A DNA stretch of 64,000 nt, taken from Streptomyces sp. CC208A (lineage in GTDB: Bacteria > Actinomycetota > Actinomycetes > Streptomycetales > Streptomycetaceae). A program made the translations under genes and the position numbers. Positions within the stretch are counted from its first letter, which is position 1, and each line of letters starts with the position of its first letter. Where the stretch lies: contig NZ_JASCXN010000005.1 of NCBI RefSeq assembly GCF_030010625.1, positions 62,001 through 126,000 on the forward strand, read 5' to 3'. The notes below the pieces were generated by a model, which was not told the DNA's origin, did no database searches, and was given only the letters and a program-made list of their open reading frames with translations. Positions 27,589 through 37,340 of this stretch are shown here, piece after piece.

Positions 27589-29805
27589 GTGTCGAGCGCA
27601 GCCGAACAGCAGGCGGTACCGGAGCATGCCCCGGGACGGACCGCGCCCCCGGTGTGGCCGGGGGCGCCCACCCCCCTCGGGGCCCGTTGCCGGACCGGGC
27701 CCGACGGGACCCGCGGCACCAACTTCGCGCTGTGGGCGGGCGGCGCCGAGGCGGTGGAGCTCTGCCTCTTCGCGCCGGACGGCACCGAGACCCGGCTGCC
27801 GCTGACCGAGCTGACCCACGAGATCTGGCACGGCTTCGTGCCCGGTGTCGGCGCCGGACAGCGGTACGGCTACCGGGTGCACGGCCGCTGGGACCCGTGG
27901 ACCGGCGCCCGCTGGAACCCGGCGAAGCTGCTCCTCGACCCGTACGCGCGGGCCGTCGACGGCGCCAAAGGAAATGATTACAGCACGCTGCCGCCCGAGG
28001 TGTACGGGCACGTACGGGACTGGCCGCAGCAGCACGTGGCCGACACCGTCCGCGACGAGCGGGACTCCGCCCCGTACGTCCCCAAGGGCGTCGTGGTGCG
28101 GGACGACGACGACTGGTCCGACGACCGCAGGCCCAAGACGCCCTGGCCGGACTCGGTCATCTACGAGCTGCACGTCAAGGGCTTCACCGCCCGCCACCCC
28201 GGCGTCCCCGAGCACCTGCGGGGCACCTACGCGGGCCTCGCCCACCCGGCCGCGATCGACCACCTCGTACGGCTCGGGGTGACGGCGGTCGAACTGCTGC
28301 CGGTCCACCAGTTCGCCCACGAGGACCACCTGCTGCGGCGTGGCCTGCGCAACTACTGGGGCTACAACTCGATCGGCTACTTCGCCCCGCACGCCGGCTA
28401 CTCGTCGTCCGGCACCACCGGCCAGCAGGTCGGCGAGTTCAAACGGATGGTGCGGGCGCTGCACGCGGCCGGCATCGAGGTGATCCTCGACGTCGTCTAC
28501 AACCACACGGCGGAGGCGGGCGAACTGGGCCCCACGCTGTCGCTGAAGGGCATCGACAACCGCGGCTACTACCGCCTCCAGTCCAACGCCCGCCGGTACG
28601 CCGACTACACCGGCTGCGGCAACACCCTCCACGTCGTGCAGCCGCAGGTGCTCCGCCTCATCACCGACTCCCTGCGGTACTGGGTCACCGAGATGGGCGT
28701 CGACGGCTTCCGCTTCGACCTGGCGGCGGCGCTGGCACGGTCGATGCACGACGTCGACATGCTGTCGCCGTTCCTCGCGGTCATCGCCCAGGACCCGGTC
28801 CTCCGCCGCGTGAAGCTGATCGCCGAACCGTGGGACGTCGGCAACGGCGGCTACCAGGTGGGCGCCTTCCCCCCGCTGTGGACCGAGTGGAACGACCGTT
28901 ACCGGGACGCCGTACGGGACTTCTGGCGCGGCGCCCTGCCCGACGTGCGCGACCTCGGCTACCGGCTCTCCGGCTCCAGCGACCTGTACGCCTGGGGCGG
29001 CCGGCGCCCGTACGCCTCCGTCAACTTCGTCACCGCCCACGACGGCTTCACGCTCCGGGACCTCGTGACGTACGAGCGCAAGCACAACGAGGCCAACGGG
29101 GAGGGCAACCGGGACGGCACCCACGACAACCGCTCCTGGAACTGCGGGGCGGAGGGCGAGACCGACGACCCGGAGGTGAACGCGCTGCGGCTGCGGCAGC
29201 TCCGCAACCTGCTCACCACGCTGCTCCTGTCGACGGGCGTGCCGATGCTCGTCGCGGGCGACGAGATGGGCCGCACGCAGGGCGGCAACAACAACGCGTA
29301 CTGCCAGGACAACGAGACGAGCTGGCTGGACTGGTCGCTGCCGGACGACCCCGGCCGCGCCCAGCTCCTCGCCCTCACCCGCCGTCTGCTCGCCCTGCGC
29401 CACCGCCACCCGGTGCTGCGCCGCCGCGCCTTCTTCTCCGGCCGGCCGCAGGGCGCGGACGGGCTGCGGGACCTGGCCTGGTTCGGCCCCGACGGCACCG
29501 AGATGACCGAGCGGGACTGGTACGCCCCCTCGGCCACGCTCGCCCTCTACCTGTCGGGCCGCGACATACCGAGCCGCGACGAGCGCGGCGCCCCGGTCCT
29601 CGACGACAGCTTCCTCGCCGTCCTGCACGCGGGCCCCGCCCCCCTGGACTTCCGCCTCCCGGGGCCGCCGTGGGCCCAGTCGTACGAACGTGTCCTGGAC
29701 ACCGCGGCGGACGACCAGACCACGCCCCCGGGCACGCTCCACCCGGGCGGGTCCGTGCTGCCGGTGGGGGCGCGGTCGGTGGTGCTGCTGCGGGTGGCGG
29801 GGTGA
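27589..29805 (+). CDS. glgX: Glycogen debranching enzyme (isoamylase type)
   Basis: A 738-residue GH13 enzyme cutting alpha-1,6 branches of glycogen or maltodextrin. After an N-terminal CBM48 (DGTRGTNFALWAGGAEAVELCLF) come the GH13 motifs: VILDVVYNHTAE, GFRFDLAAAL with the nucleophile Asp, LIAEPWDVG with the acid Glu, and TAHDGFTL with the third Asp. GTG at 27589 is chosen since GGGAGG lies eight bases upstream; a reading open further upstream is not coding. It supports the alpha-glucan genes at 37-49 kb. Confidence 0.94.
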   Translation: MSSAAEQQAVPEHAPGRTAPPVWPGAPTPLGARCRTGPDGTRGTNFALWAGGAEAVELCLFAPDGTETRLPLTELTHEIWHGFVPGVGAGQRYGYRVHGRWDPWTGARWNPAKLLLDPYARAVDGAKGNDYSTLPPEVYGHVRDWPQQHVADTVRDERDSAPYVPKGVVVRDDDDWSDDRRPKTPWPDSVIYELHVKGFTARHPGVPEHLRGTYAGLAHPAAIDHLVRLGVTAVELLPVHQFAHEDHLLRRGLRNYWGYNSIGYFAPHAGYSSSGTTGQQVGEFKRMVRALHAAGIEVILDVVYNHTAEAGELGPTLSLKGIDNRGYYRLQSNARRYADYTGCGNTLHVVQPQVLRLITDSLRYWVTEMGVDGFRFDLAAALARSMHDVDMLSPFLAVIAQDPVLRRVKLIAEPWDVGNGGYQVGAFPPLWTEWNDRYRDAVRDFWRGALPDVRDLGYRLSGSSDLYAWGGRRPYASVNFVTAHDGFTLRDLVTYERKHNEANGEGNRDGTHDNRSWNCGAEGETDDPEVNALRLRQLRNLLTTLLLSTGVPMLVAGDEMGRTQGGNNNAYCQDNETSWLDWSLPDDPGRAQLLALTRRLLALRHRHPVLRRRAFFSGRPQGADGLRDLAWFGPDGTEMTERDWYAPSATLALYLSGRDIPSRDERGAPVLDDSFLAVLHAGPAPLDFRLPGPPWAQSYERVLDTAADDQTTPPGTLHPGGSVLPVGARSVVLLRVAG

Positions 29806-29820
29806 GGGGGCGGTGGGGCG

Positions 29821-31074
29821 TCAGCGGAGGGTCACGTAGCAGGTGAAGTCGCCGCGGACGGTGGCGTCGGGGCCGGTGTAGGCGTAGCTGAGCTTCTCCT
29901 TCCCGGAAATCTGATAGCCGCCGGCGGGCCGAGCCCCGGAGGTCCAGGCGGCCGGGACCTCGCGGAAGTCCCGACGGCATCCCTCGGTGGCGAGCCGGCG
30001 CCCCAGCCCCTCGGGGTTCGTGTCGCGGACGGTCTTGTCGATCCGCTGCTGGCTGAAGACCCGCAGGTCCGCGCCGCTTCCGCAGGGAACGGAGCGGACG
30101 AGGCCGGGGTGATCGAGGCCCGTGTCGATGGACGCGCAGGAGCCCGGCTCGACCTCGTCGAGCGCCGTGAGCACCTTCTGTGCGGCCTCGAACCGTTCGG
30201 TCGAGGGGACGAGAGCGGTGACCGGGCGGCCGTGTCCGGTGAGGGAGAGCTCGACGCGGAGCTCGGTCAGCCCGCGCAGCTCCCCCTGCCCGTGCAGTTC
30301 CGCGAGCAGGCTCTTGAGGTCGGCCTCCGCCCTGACGAGCCGCCCTTCCCGGTCGAGGTCGACGACGACCGTCCGGTGGGAGCCACGCCCGTCCACGTAC
30401 CGGCCGACGGCTGAAGGCAGCGCGACGCGCATCGCGTACCCGTCGACCGCCGCCCGGTACCGGCGCCCGCCGCCGGGCAGCGCCTCGTACCCGCCGTCGG
30501 CGGAGGAGACCTTCAGCACCTCCGCGAGGGTCCGCCCCCACGGGGCGGCGTCGCCCGCCTGGTTCAGCAGGCCGCCGACCCGGTCGGCGAACTTCTTGGA
30601 GTCGGAGGCGGAGTACCGCAGCCAGGTGCCTCCCTTCGTGCGGTACGCGACCTCGTTGCCCTCGACGGCGTAGCTCTGCCGGTCCGTACGGCCGGGCGTG
30701 AGGCCCAGTTCCTCCGCCGCGCCGGCCGGGAAACCGGCCGGCACCCGGAGAACCCGTTCCGCGCGGGCGGCGTCCTTCCGCCAGTCGAGGACGCCGTCAG
30801 TCCGTTCCACGGCGCTCTTGCCGGCCGAGACGTAGGTGACGGTCGTGGTGAAGCGGGCGGATCCGCTGTCCGCGAGCGCGGCGCCCGCGGCGGTGGGCTG
30901 CCTGCGCACGGGTACGTCGAAGACGGACAGGCGGGACGGGGAGGCGGACGGACTCCCACCGTCGTCGCCGGGGCCTCCCGCCCGCTCGGCGCCCGCGCCG
31001 CTCTCGCAGCCGACGACCGCCAGCAGCAGCGGCAGCGCGACGACGGCCGCGCGGCATCTCTTCCGGATCCTCAT
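29821..31074 (-). CDS. Lipoprotein, LppX/LprG-like (function unknown)
   Basis: A 417-residue exported lipoprotein. The signal peptide ends in the lipobox AVVGC at about residue 23 and is followed by a Gly/Asp/Ser linker. The next region, SARFTTTVTYVSAGKSAVERTDGVLDWR and VAYRTKGGTWLRYSASD, has the pattern of LppX/LprG-like or LolA-like beta sheets. A C-terminal extension with several Cys (GSCAS, VPCGSG, EGCRRDF, TCYVTL) may form disulfides. It converges with glgX (15 nt between stops). Role unknown. Confidence 0.7.
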   Translation of the reverse strand: MRIRKRCRAAVVALPLLLAVVGCESGAGAERAGGPGDDGGSPSASPSRLSVFDVPVRRQPTAAGAALADSGSARFTTTVTYVSAGKSAVERTDGVLDWRKDAARAERVLRVPAGFPAGAAEELGLTPGRTDRQSYAVEGNEVAYRTKGGTWLRYSASDSKKFADRVGGLLNQAGDAAPWGRTLAEVLKVSSADGGYEALPGGGRRYRAAVDGYAMRVALPSAVGRYVDGRGSHRTVVVDLDREGRLVRAEADLKSLLAELHGQGELRGLTELRVELSLTGHGRPVTALVPSTERFEAAQKVLTALDEVEPGSCASIDTGLDHPGLVRSVPCGSGADLRVFSQQRIDKTVRDTNPEGLGRRLATEGCRRDFREVPAAWTSGARPAGGYQISGKEKLSYAYTGPDATVRGDFTCYVTLR

Positions 31075-31174
31075 GTGTCTTCCCCACCCCTGGTGCGTGT
31101 ACTGGGCAGGAATCCTACGGGCCGTCCGAAAATCGGGTGAGGGGTGTCAGTGGTGACTCGTAGGGTCGGGCCTG

Positions 31175-32977
31175 ATGCCCGAGAAACCTGCCTCCCCCGA
31201 CGACCGCCCCGCCCGCCCCTCCGCCGTCCGTGTGCTGCTGCGGCTCTGGCCGTACGTCCGGCCCGTGCGGGCGCGGTTCTTCACCGCCGCCGTCGTCGCG
31301 ATCGCCGCCTCCTGTCTGTCGCTGATCATCCCGCTCGTCCTGAAGTGGCTGGTGGACGGGCCGGTCGCGGAGCGGGATCCCGGTGGGGTGTGGCTGGGGG
31401 CGCTGTACCTGCTGCTGCTCGGCGTGGCCGAGGCGGGGCTGTTCGGGTTGCGGCGGTGGCTGGTGGCCCGGCCGTTGTCCTCGGTGGAGGCGCGGATGCG
31501 GGAGGACCTGTACGGGAGGCTCCAGCGGCTGCCGATCGCCTTCCACGACCGGTGGGCGTCGGGGCAGCTGCTCTCGCGCGGCACCACGGACCTGATGATC
31601 CTGCGGATGTTCCTGGCCTTTCCGCTGACCTTCCTGGTGGTCAACGGGGTGACGATAGTGGCGGGCTGTGTGCTGCTGCTCGTCCAGGACTGGTCGCTGG
31701 GGCTCGTGCTGCTGACGCCGGTGGTGCCGGTGGTGGTGCTCTGCTCGTACTTCGAGCGGCGGTACGGGGTGGTGGCGCGGCGTGCGCAGGACCAGGTCGG
31801 CGATCTGACGACGGTGGTGGAGGAGAGCGTCCTCGGCATCCGGATCGTCAAGGGCTTCGGCCGGCACCGCAGCCAGGCGGAGGCCTTCCGCCGGCTGGCG
31901 GGGCTGCTGCGTTCGACGGAGCTGTCCAAGGCGCGGCTGCTTGCCATGATCTGGGCGCTGATCACGGTCCTGCCGGAGCTGGCGATCGGGGCCGCGCTGG
32001 TGCTCGGCACCGTGCGGGTCGCGGACGGCGGCCTTTCGGCGGGCACCCTGGTGGCGTTCCTGTCGACGGCGCTGGCGCTGCGCTGGCCGGTGGACTCGAT
32101 CGGCTTCCTGCTGGCGATGAGCCAGGAGGCGGTGACGGCGACGGAACGGTACTTCGAGGTGATGGACGCGGAGGAGGAGCGGGACGCGGTCGCCCCGGCT
32201 CCGGTGGAGGGGGCCGCCGACGGGCTGCGGTTCGAGGGCGTGTCGTTCCGCTTCCCGGACGCGCCGGAGGGCGCCCCGCCGGTCCTGGACGGCATCGACC
32301 TGCACGTGCGGCCGGGCGAGACGCTGGCCCTGGTGGGGGCCACCGGTTCCGGCAAGACCACGCTGACCGCGCTCGTGCCCCGGCTGCACGAGGCGACCGG
32401 GGGCCGGATCCTCCTGGACGGCGAGGACATCGCCCTGATGGGGCGGGAGCGGCTGCGCACGCTGGTGTCGGTGGCCTTCGAGGAGCCCACCCTCTTCTCC
32501 GCGAGCGTCAGGGAGAACGTGCTGATGGGCGCGGGCCCGGCGGCCGGGGAGCCGGAGCTGGACCGGGCGCTGGGCATCGCGCAGGCGGACGGTTTCGTCG
32601 GGCGGCTGCCGGAGGGGGCCGGGACGCAGGTCGGCGAGCAGGGGCTGAGCCTGTCGGGCGGTCAGCGGCAGCGGCTCGCGCTGGCCCGGGCGGTGGTCGG
32701 CCGGTCGCGTTTCCTGGTGCTCGACGATCCGCTGTCGGCGCTGGACGTGCACACCGAGGCGCGGGTGGAGGCGGCCCTGCGCGAGGTGCTGAAGGAGACG
32801 ACGGCGCTGGTCGTGGCGCACCGGCCGTCGACGGTGATGCTGGCCGACCGGGTGGCGCTGCTGTCGGGCGGCCGGATCGCGGCGGTCGGCACCCATCAGG
32901 AACTGCTGCGGAGCAGCGCCGAGTACGCCTGGCTGATGTCGGGCGGCCCCACGGGCGAGGGAGACGGGGAGCGATGA
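31175..32977 (+). CDS. ABC exporter half-transporter with degenerate catalytic site
   Basis: A 600-residue type IV exporter: six membrane helices in residues 30-320, then an ATPase domain. Walker A is GATGSGKTT near 388, signature LSGGQRQR near 495, Walker B VLDDPLSALD near 515. The residue after the Walker B Asp is Asp instead of the catalytic Glu, so this ATP site should be weak, as in heterodimeric exporters such as TM287/288. The stop overlaps the start of the partner gene (ATGA), so a heterodimer is very likely. Substrate unknown: multidrug or peptide export are both possible. Confidence 0.92.
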   Translation: MPEKPASPDDRPARPSAVRVLLRLWPYVRPVRARFFTAAVVAIAASCLSLIIPLVLKWLVDGPVAERDPGGVWLGALYLLLLGVAEAGLFGLRRWLVARPLSSVEARMREDLYGRLQRLPIAFHDRWASGQLLSRGTTDLMILRMFLAFPLTFLVVNGVTIVAGCVLLLVQDWSLGLVLLTPVVPVVVLCSYFERRYGVVARRAQDQVGDLTTVVEESVLGIRIVKGFGRHRSQAEAFRRLAGLLRSTELSKARLLAMIWALITVLPELAIGAALVLGTVRVADGGLSAGTLVAFLSTALALRWPVDSIGFLLAMSQEAVTATERYFEVMDAEEERDAVAPAPVEGAADGLRFEGVSFRFPDAPEGAPPVLDGIDLHVRPGETLALVGATGSGKTTLTALVPRLHEATGGRILLDGEDIALMGRERLRTLVSVAFEEPTLFSASVRENVLMGAGPAAGEPELDRALGIAQADGFVGRLPEGAGTQVGEQGLSLSGGQRQRLALARAVVGRSRFLVLDDPLSALDVHTEARVEAALREVLKETTALVVAHRPSTVMLADRVALLSGGRIAAVGTHQELLRSSAEYAWLMSGGPTGEGDGER

Positions 32978-34839
32978 CGGAGACCACGCTCGCGGAGCCG
33001 GAGAAGGGCGTCCCGGAGGACGAGCGGAAGGACGGGTCCGGTCCCGCCGATCCGTTCGACCGGGACGATCTGCCCGCGCCGCGCGGGGCGACCGGGGCGC
33101 TGCTGCGTTCGCTGCTGGCCGCGCACCGGTTCCGGGTGGCGGTGGCGGCGGTGACGCTGCTGGTGAAGGAGGCGGCGGTCCAGGCGGGCCCGCTGCTCGT
33201 GGCGTACGCGATCGACCGGGGGGTGCCGGCCTTCCGGGCCGGGGACCACGGGCCGCTGGTCGCGGTGGCGGTCGGGTATCTGCTGTGCGCGGTCGGCGCC
33301 GGGGCGCTCCAGTACGCCTTCGTACGGGGCTCGGCGCGGATCAACCAGGACGTGCTGCTCGACCTGCGGGGGCGGATCTTCCAGCACGCGCAGGTGCTGA
33401 GCGTGGACTTCCACGAGCGGTACACCTCGGGGCGGCTGATCTCGCGGTCGACGACGGACGTGGAGTCGCTGCGGGAGCTGCTGTCGGAGGGGCTCCAGGA
33501 GCTGATCGGGGTGGTGCTGTCGTTCGTGTCGATCTCGCTGGTGCTGCTCTGGCTCGACCTGGGGATCGGGGCGGTGGCGGTGGCCTCGTTCGGGCCGCTG
33601 TACCTGCTGGTGCGGCAGTACCGGCGACGGGCCGGGACGGTGTACGCGGTGCGGTCGACGGCGATCGCCGGGGTGATCGTGAAGTTCGCGGAGACGATGA
33701 ACGGGATCCGGCCGGTGCGGGCCTTCCGCCGGGAGCGGGTGAACGACGCGGAGTTCGCGGGGCTCAACCGGCGGCACGAGCGGAGCAACGGCGGCGCGCT
33801 CCTGGAGATGGCCCGCTATGTGGTCGGCTCGCGGCTCGTCGCCAACACGGCGGTGGCCGGAATGTGTCTGTGGGGCGCCTCCCGGGTGGCGGACGGCTCG
33901 ATGGAGCTCGGCGTGCTCGCGGCGGCGGTGCTGTACGTACGGCGGCTCTACGACCCGATCGACCGGCTCGGCATGTTCCTCAACTCGTACGAGTCGGCGG
34001 CCGCTTCGCTCACCAAGATCGCGGGGCTGCTCGCGCAGGAACCGGGCGTGCCGGAGGCGGCGGCGCCGCGCGCGCTGCCGGAGCGGGAGGGTACGGCGCC
34101 GGGCCGGGAGGTCGTCTTCGACGGGGTGCGGTTCGCGTACCGGACGGGCGGCGAGGTGCTGCCCCGCTTCGACCTGCGGATCCCGGCGGGGCAGACGGTG
34201 GCGGTGGTCGGGGCGACCGGCGCGGGCAAGTCGACGCTGGCGAAGCTGCTCGCCCGCTTCTACGACCCGACGGAGGGCCGGGTGCTGCTCGACGGCGTGG
34301 ACCTGCGGGAGCTGTCGACGCCGGAGCTGCGGCGGGGGGTGGTGATGGTGACGCAGGAGGCGTTCCTGTTCTCCGGGACGGTCGCGGAGAACATCGCGAT
34401 CGGCCGCCCGGACGCCACCCGGGAGGAGATCGAGCGGGCGGCGAAGGCGATCGGCGCGCACGACTTCATCGCCGGCCTTCCGGACGGCTACGACACCGAC
34501 GTACGCAAGCGGGGTGGCCGGATCTCGGCCGGCCAGCGCCAACTGGTGGCCTTCGCGCGGGCGCTGCTCGCGGATCCGGCGGTCCTGATCCTGGACGAGG
34601 CGACGAGCTCGCTCGACGTCCCGGGCGAACGGGCGGTCCAGCACGCGATGGACACCGTCCTCGCGGGCCGCACGGCGGTGGTCATCGCCCACCGCCTGTC
34701 CACGGTCGAGGTGGCCGACCGGGTTCTGGTGATGGAGTCGGGCCGGATCGTGGAGGACGGCGCTCCGGCGGCCCTGGTCGACGGCGAGGGTCGCTACGCG
34801 GGCCTCCACCGCGCCTGGCGCGACTCGTTGGCGGGCTGA
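32974..34839 (+). CDS. ABC exporter half-transporter, catalytically complete partner
   Basis: A 621-residue type IV exporter with an N-terminal charged tail of about 35 residues, six helices, and an ATPase domain: Walker A GATGAGKST near 412, signature ISAGQRQLV (Ala for the second residue of the usual SGGQ), Walker B LILDEATSSLD with catalytic Glu, H-loop IAHRLSTV. The incomplete signature is the usual counterpart to the degenerate site in the partner. ATG at 32974 overlaps the preceding stop by 4 nt. Confidence 0.93.
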   Translation: MTETTLAEPEKGVPEDERKDGSGPADPFDRDDLPAPRGATGALLRSLLAAHRFRVAVAAVTLLVKEAAVQAGPLLVAYAIDRGVPAFRAGDHGPLVAVAVGYLLCAVGAGALQYAFVRGSARINQDVLLDLRGRIFQHAQVLSVDFHERYTSGRLISRSTTDVESLRELLSEGLQELIGVVLSFVSISLVLLWLDLGIGAVAVASFGPLYLLVRQYRRRAGTVYAVRSTAIAGVIVKFAETMNGIRPVRAFRRERVNDAEFAGLNRRHERSNGGALLEMARYVVGSRLVANTAVAGMCLWGASRVADGSMELGVLAAAVLYVRRLYDPIDRLGMFLNSYESAAASLTKIAGLLAQEPGVPEAAAPRALPEREGTAPGREVVFDGVRFAYRTGGEVLPRFDLRIPAGQTVAVVGATGAGKSTLAKLLARFYDPTEGRVLLDGVDLRELSTPELRRGVVMVTQEAFLFSGTVAENIAIGRPDATREEIERAAKAIGAHDFIAGLPDGYDTDVRKRGGRISAGQRQLVAFARALLADPAVLILDEATSSLDVPGERAVQHAMDTVLAGRTAVVIAHRLSTVEVADRVLVMESGRIVEDGAPAALVDGEGRYAGLHRAWRDSLAG

Positions 34840-35245
34840 CCGAGGCGCGCGGGGAGGGGTGCCGTACGCGGAAGGCTCGGTTCACGCCGTACGGATCCAG
34901 CCATCGGTTCGGTAAAGGCGGCCGGCGTCCGAGGGGCGGGACAGCGGGCGGAGGAGGCGAGTCCTCATATCCGTCGGCGGCGGGATTCCCGCACGGAGAA
35001 CGCGGGATGGCGGGCTGTTCATGATCGATGAAACGTCCGGTTAACGAACATGTCCGTACGCGCACCGGACGACTTCCGGCCAAGTTGTTGACGCGGTCCT
35101 GACAGATACCGCCGGTAGCTGCCAGTCTCTCCCCGGTTCCTCGCAATCGCGTTCGTCACCTCACCCGTTCGTGCGTCACCGCTCTTTTGCTCCGCCCGGT
35201 CCGCCCACCCAGCGGCCCGGTACCCCCCTCGCAAAAGGAGTCCGT
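34840..35245 (+). other. Gene-free region upstream of the M4 metallopeptidase
   Basis: 406 nt without a credible gene. It holds a short hairpin (CCCGC 34988-34992 with GCGGG 35002-35006) that may end the ABC operon, an isolated TTGACG at 35088-35093 without a well-spaced -10 box, and the ribosome-binding site AAAAGGAG at 35233-35240. The long distance suggests a regulated promoter for the protease gene. Confidence 0.5.
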
Positions 35246-37276
35246 GTGAGATCCACGCCCAGCCGCCGTGCCACCGCGACCGGTGCCCTGATCGCCGCGG
35301 CGGCGATGATCGCCGTCGGCGTCCAGACCGGCGCCGCCTCGGCCGACACCTTCGCGCCGGCCCCGCAGGCGCAGTCCGCAGGCAAGGCCAACCCCGGCAA
35401 GCTCCCCGCCGACCTCTCCCCCGGCCAGCGCACCGCGCTGATCAAGGCCGCCCAGGCCGACACCGCCGAGACGGCCAAGGAGCTGGGCCTCGGCGCCCAG
35501 GAGAAGCTGGTCGTCCGTGACGTGGTCCAGGACCGCGACGGCACGACCCACACGCGCTACGAGCGCACCTACGCCGGACTGCCCGTCCTCGGCGGCGACC
35601 TGATCGTCGCCGAGTCCAGGGCCGGGGCCACCCAGTCGGTCACCAAGTCCTCCCGCGCCGAACTGAAGAACGTCGACCTCGCCGCCACCGTGGCCCCGGC
35701 CGCCGCCGAGAAGCAGGCCCTGGGCGCCGCGGCCGCGGAGGGCTCGAAGAAGACCGCCGCCGACCGCGCCCCGCGCAAGGTCGTGTGGATGGCCCAGGGC
35801 GCGCCCGTCCTCGCGTACGAGACCGTCGTCGGCGGCCTCCAGCACGACGGCACCCCGAACGAGCTGCACGTCGTGACGGACGCGAAGACCGGCGCGAAGC
35901 TCTACGAGTGGCAGGCGGTCCACACCGGCACCGGCAACACGATGTACAGCGGCCAGGTGACGCTCGGCACCGCGCCCTCGTACACCCTGACCGACACCGG
36001 CCGCGGCAACCACAAGACGTACAACCTCAACCGCGGCACCTCCGGCACCGGCACGCTGTTCTCCAACAGCACCGACGTCTGGGGCAACGGGCTGCCGTCC
36101 AACATGGAGACGGCGGGCGCGGACGCGCACTACGGCGCCGCCCTCACCTGGGACTACTACAAGAACGTGCACGGCCGTTCCGGCATCCGCGGTGACGGCG
36201 TCGGCGCCTACTCCCGGGTCCACTACGGCAACGCGTACGTCAACGCCTTCTGGTCGGACTCCTGCTTCTGCATGACGTACGGCGACGGCGCCAACAACTC
36301 CAAGCCGCTGACGTCCATCGACGTGGCCGCGCACGAGATGACGCACGGCCTCACCTCCAACACCGCCCGCCTGGTCTACAGCGGTGAGTCCGGGGGCCTC
36401 AACGAGGCCACCTCCGACATCTTCGCGGCGGCCGTCGAGTTCTACGCCAACAACTCGAACGACCCGGGCGACTACCTCGTCGGCGAGAAGATCGACATCC
36501 GCGGCAACGGCACCCCGCTGCGCTACATGGACAAGCCGAGCCGGGACGGCTCGTCGAAGGACTACTGGTACTCGGGCATCGGCAACGTCGACGTCCACTA
36601 CTCCTCGGGTCCGGCGAACCACTGGTACTACCTGCTCTCCGAGGGCAGCGGCGCGAAGACCGTCAACGGCGTGAACTACGACTCGCCGACCTCCGACGGC
36701 CTGCCCGTCACCGGCATCGGCCGGGACAAGGCGTCCCTGATCTGGTTCAAGGCGCTGACCACGAAGTTCGGTTCCAGCACCAACTACGCCGGCGCCCGCA
36801 CGGGCACCGTCGCGGTGGCCACCGAGCTGTACGGCGCGAACAGCCCCGAGGTGCTCGCGGTGCAGCACGCCTGGGCCGGGGTCAACGTCGGCTCCCGTCC
36901 GGGCGGCGGCGACCCCGACCCCGTCGGCAAGGTCTTCACCAACGACACCGACGTGGCCATCCCGGACTCCCCCGGCGCCGCGGTGACCTCCTCCGTGACC
37001 GTCACGGGCATCAGCGGCAACGCGCCCAGCAACCTGGCCGTCGGCGTGGACATCGTCCACACCTGGATCGGTGACCTCGTCGTCGACCTCATCGCCCCCG
37101 ACGGCTCGGTCTACAACCTCCACAACCGCTCCGGCGGCAGCGCCGACAACATCAAGCAGACCTACACCGTGAACGCCTCCTCCGAGGTCGCCAACGGCGT
37201 CTGGAAGCTCCGCGTCCAGGACAAGGCCAGCTACGACACCGGCTACATCAACAGCTTCAAGCTGACCTTCCCGTAA
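35246..37276 (+). CDS. Secreted M4 (thermolysin-family) zinc metallopeptidase with P domain
   Basis: A 676-residue preproenzyme. The signal peptide ends near residue 32 (GAASADTFAP). An FTP/PepSY propeptide follows, then the peptidase: zinc motif HEMTH at 363-367, third ligand in GGLNEATSD, and the His of VHYSSGPANHWYY. A C-terminal proprotein-convertase P domain (VFTNDTDVAIPDSPGAAVTS to the end) probably aids folding or binding. GTG at 35246 is fixed by AAAAGGAG five bases upstream. Expected to be a broad neutral protease in the medium. Confidence 0.94.
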   Translation: MRSTPSRRATATGALIAAAAMIAVGVQTGAASADTFAPAPQAQSAGKANPGKLPADLSPGQRTALIKAAQADTAETAKELGLGAQEKLVVRDVVQDRDGTTHTRYERTYAGLPVLGGDLIVAESRAGATQSVTKSSRAELKNVDLAATVAPAAAEKQALGAAAAEGSKKTAADRAPRKVVWMAQGAPVLAYETVVGGLQHDGTPNELHVVTDAKTGAKLYEWQAVHTGTGNTMYSGQVTLGTAPSYTLTDTGRGNHKTYNLNRGTSGTGTLFSNSTDVWGNGLPSNMETAGADAHYGAALTWDYYKNVHGRSGIRGDGVGAYSRVHYGNAYVNAFWSDSCFCMTYGDGANNSKPLTSIDVAAHEMTHGLTSNTARLVYSGESGGLNEATSDIFAAAVEFYANNSNDPGDYLVGEKIDIRGNGTPLRYMDKPSRDGSSKDYWYSGIGNVDVHYSSGPANHWYYLLSEGSGAKTVNGVNYDSPTSDGLPVTGIGRDKASLIWFKALTTKFGSSTNYAGARTGTVAVATELYGANSPEVLAVQHAWAGVNVGSRPGGGDPDPVGKVFTNDTDVAIPDSPGAAVTSSVTVTGISGNAPSNLAVGVDIVHTWIGDLVVDLIAPDGSVYNLHNRSGGSADNIKQTYTVNASSEVANGVWKLRVQDKASYDTGYINSFKLTFP

Positions 37277-37293
37277 ACCGGGAAGCGGATGCA

Positions 37294-37332
37294 GCGGGCG
37301 CCCGGAGGGACTTCCCCCCTCCGGGCGCCCGC
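37294..37332. terminator. Bidirectional terminator between protease and glgP
   Basis: A 16-bp perfect stem: the arm 37294-37309, GCGGGCGCCCGGAGGG, pairs with 37317-37332 around a 7-nt loop. It lies 17 nt after the protease stop and 8 nt beyond the glgP stop, so it can stop both convergent transcripts. Confidence 0.85.
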
Positions 37333-37340
37333 CTGTCGTC

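Noticed and set aside
26065..29742. 1225-residue minus-strand frame antisense to glgX
   Set aside because: It has no domain and contains only antisense composition; glgX and the transpeptidase explain the region.
31144..34839. Apparent 1231-residue fused protein across the ABC exporter genes
   Set aside because: The first half is an off-frame reading of the first exporter gene; the second gene starts at 32974 with an ATGA overlap.
35088..35121. TTGACG with TAGCTG as a promoter of the M4 peptidase
   Set aside because: The spacing of 22 nt is too long for a standard promoter, so only the -35-like box is mentioned.
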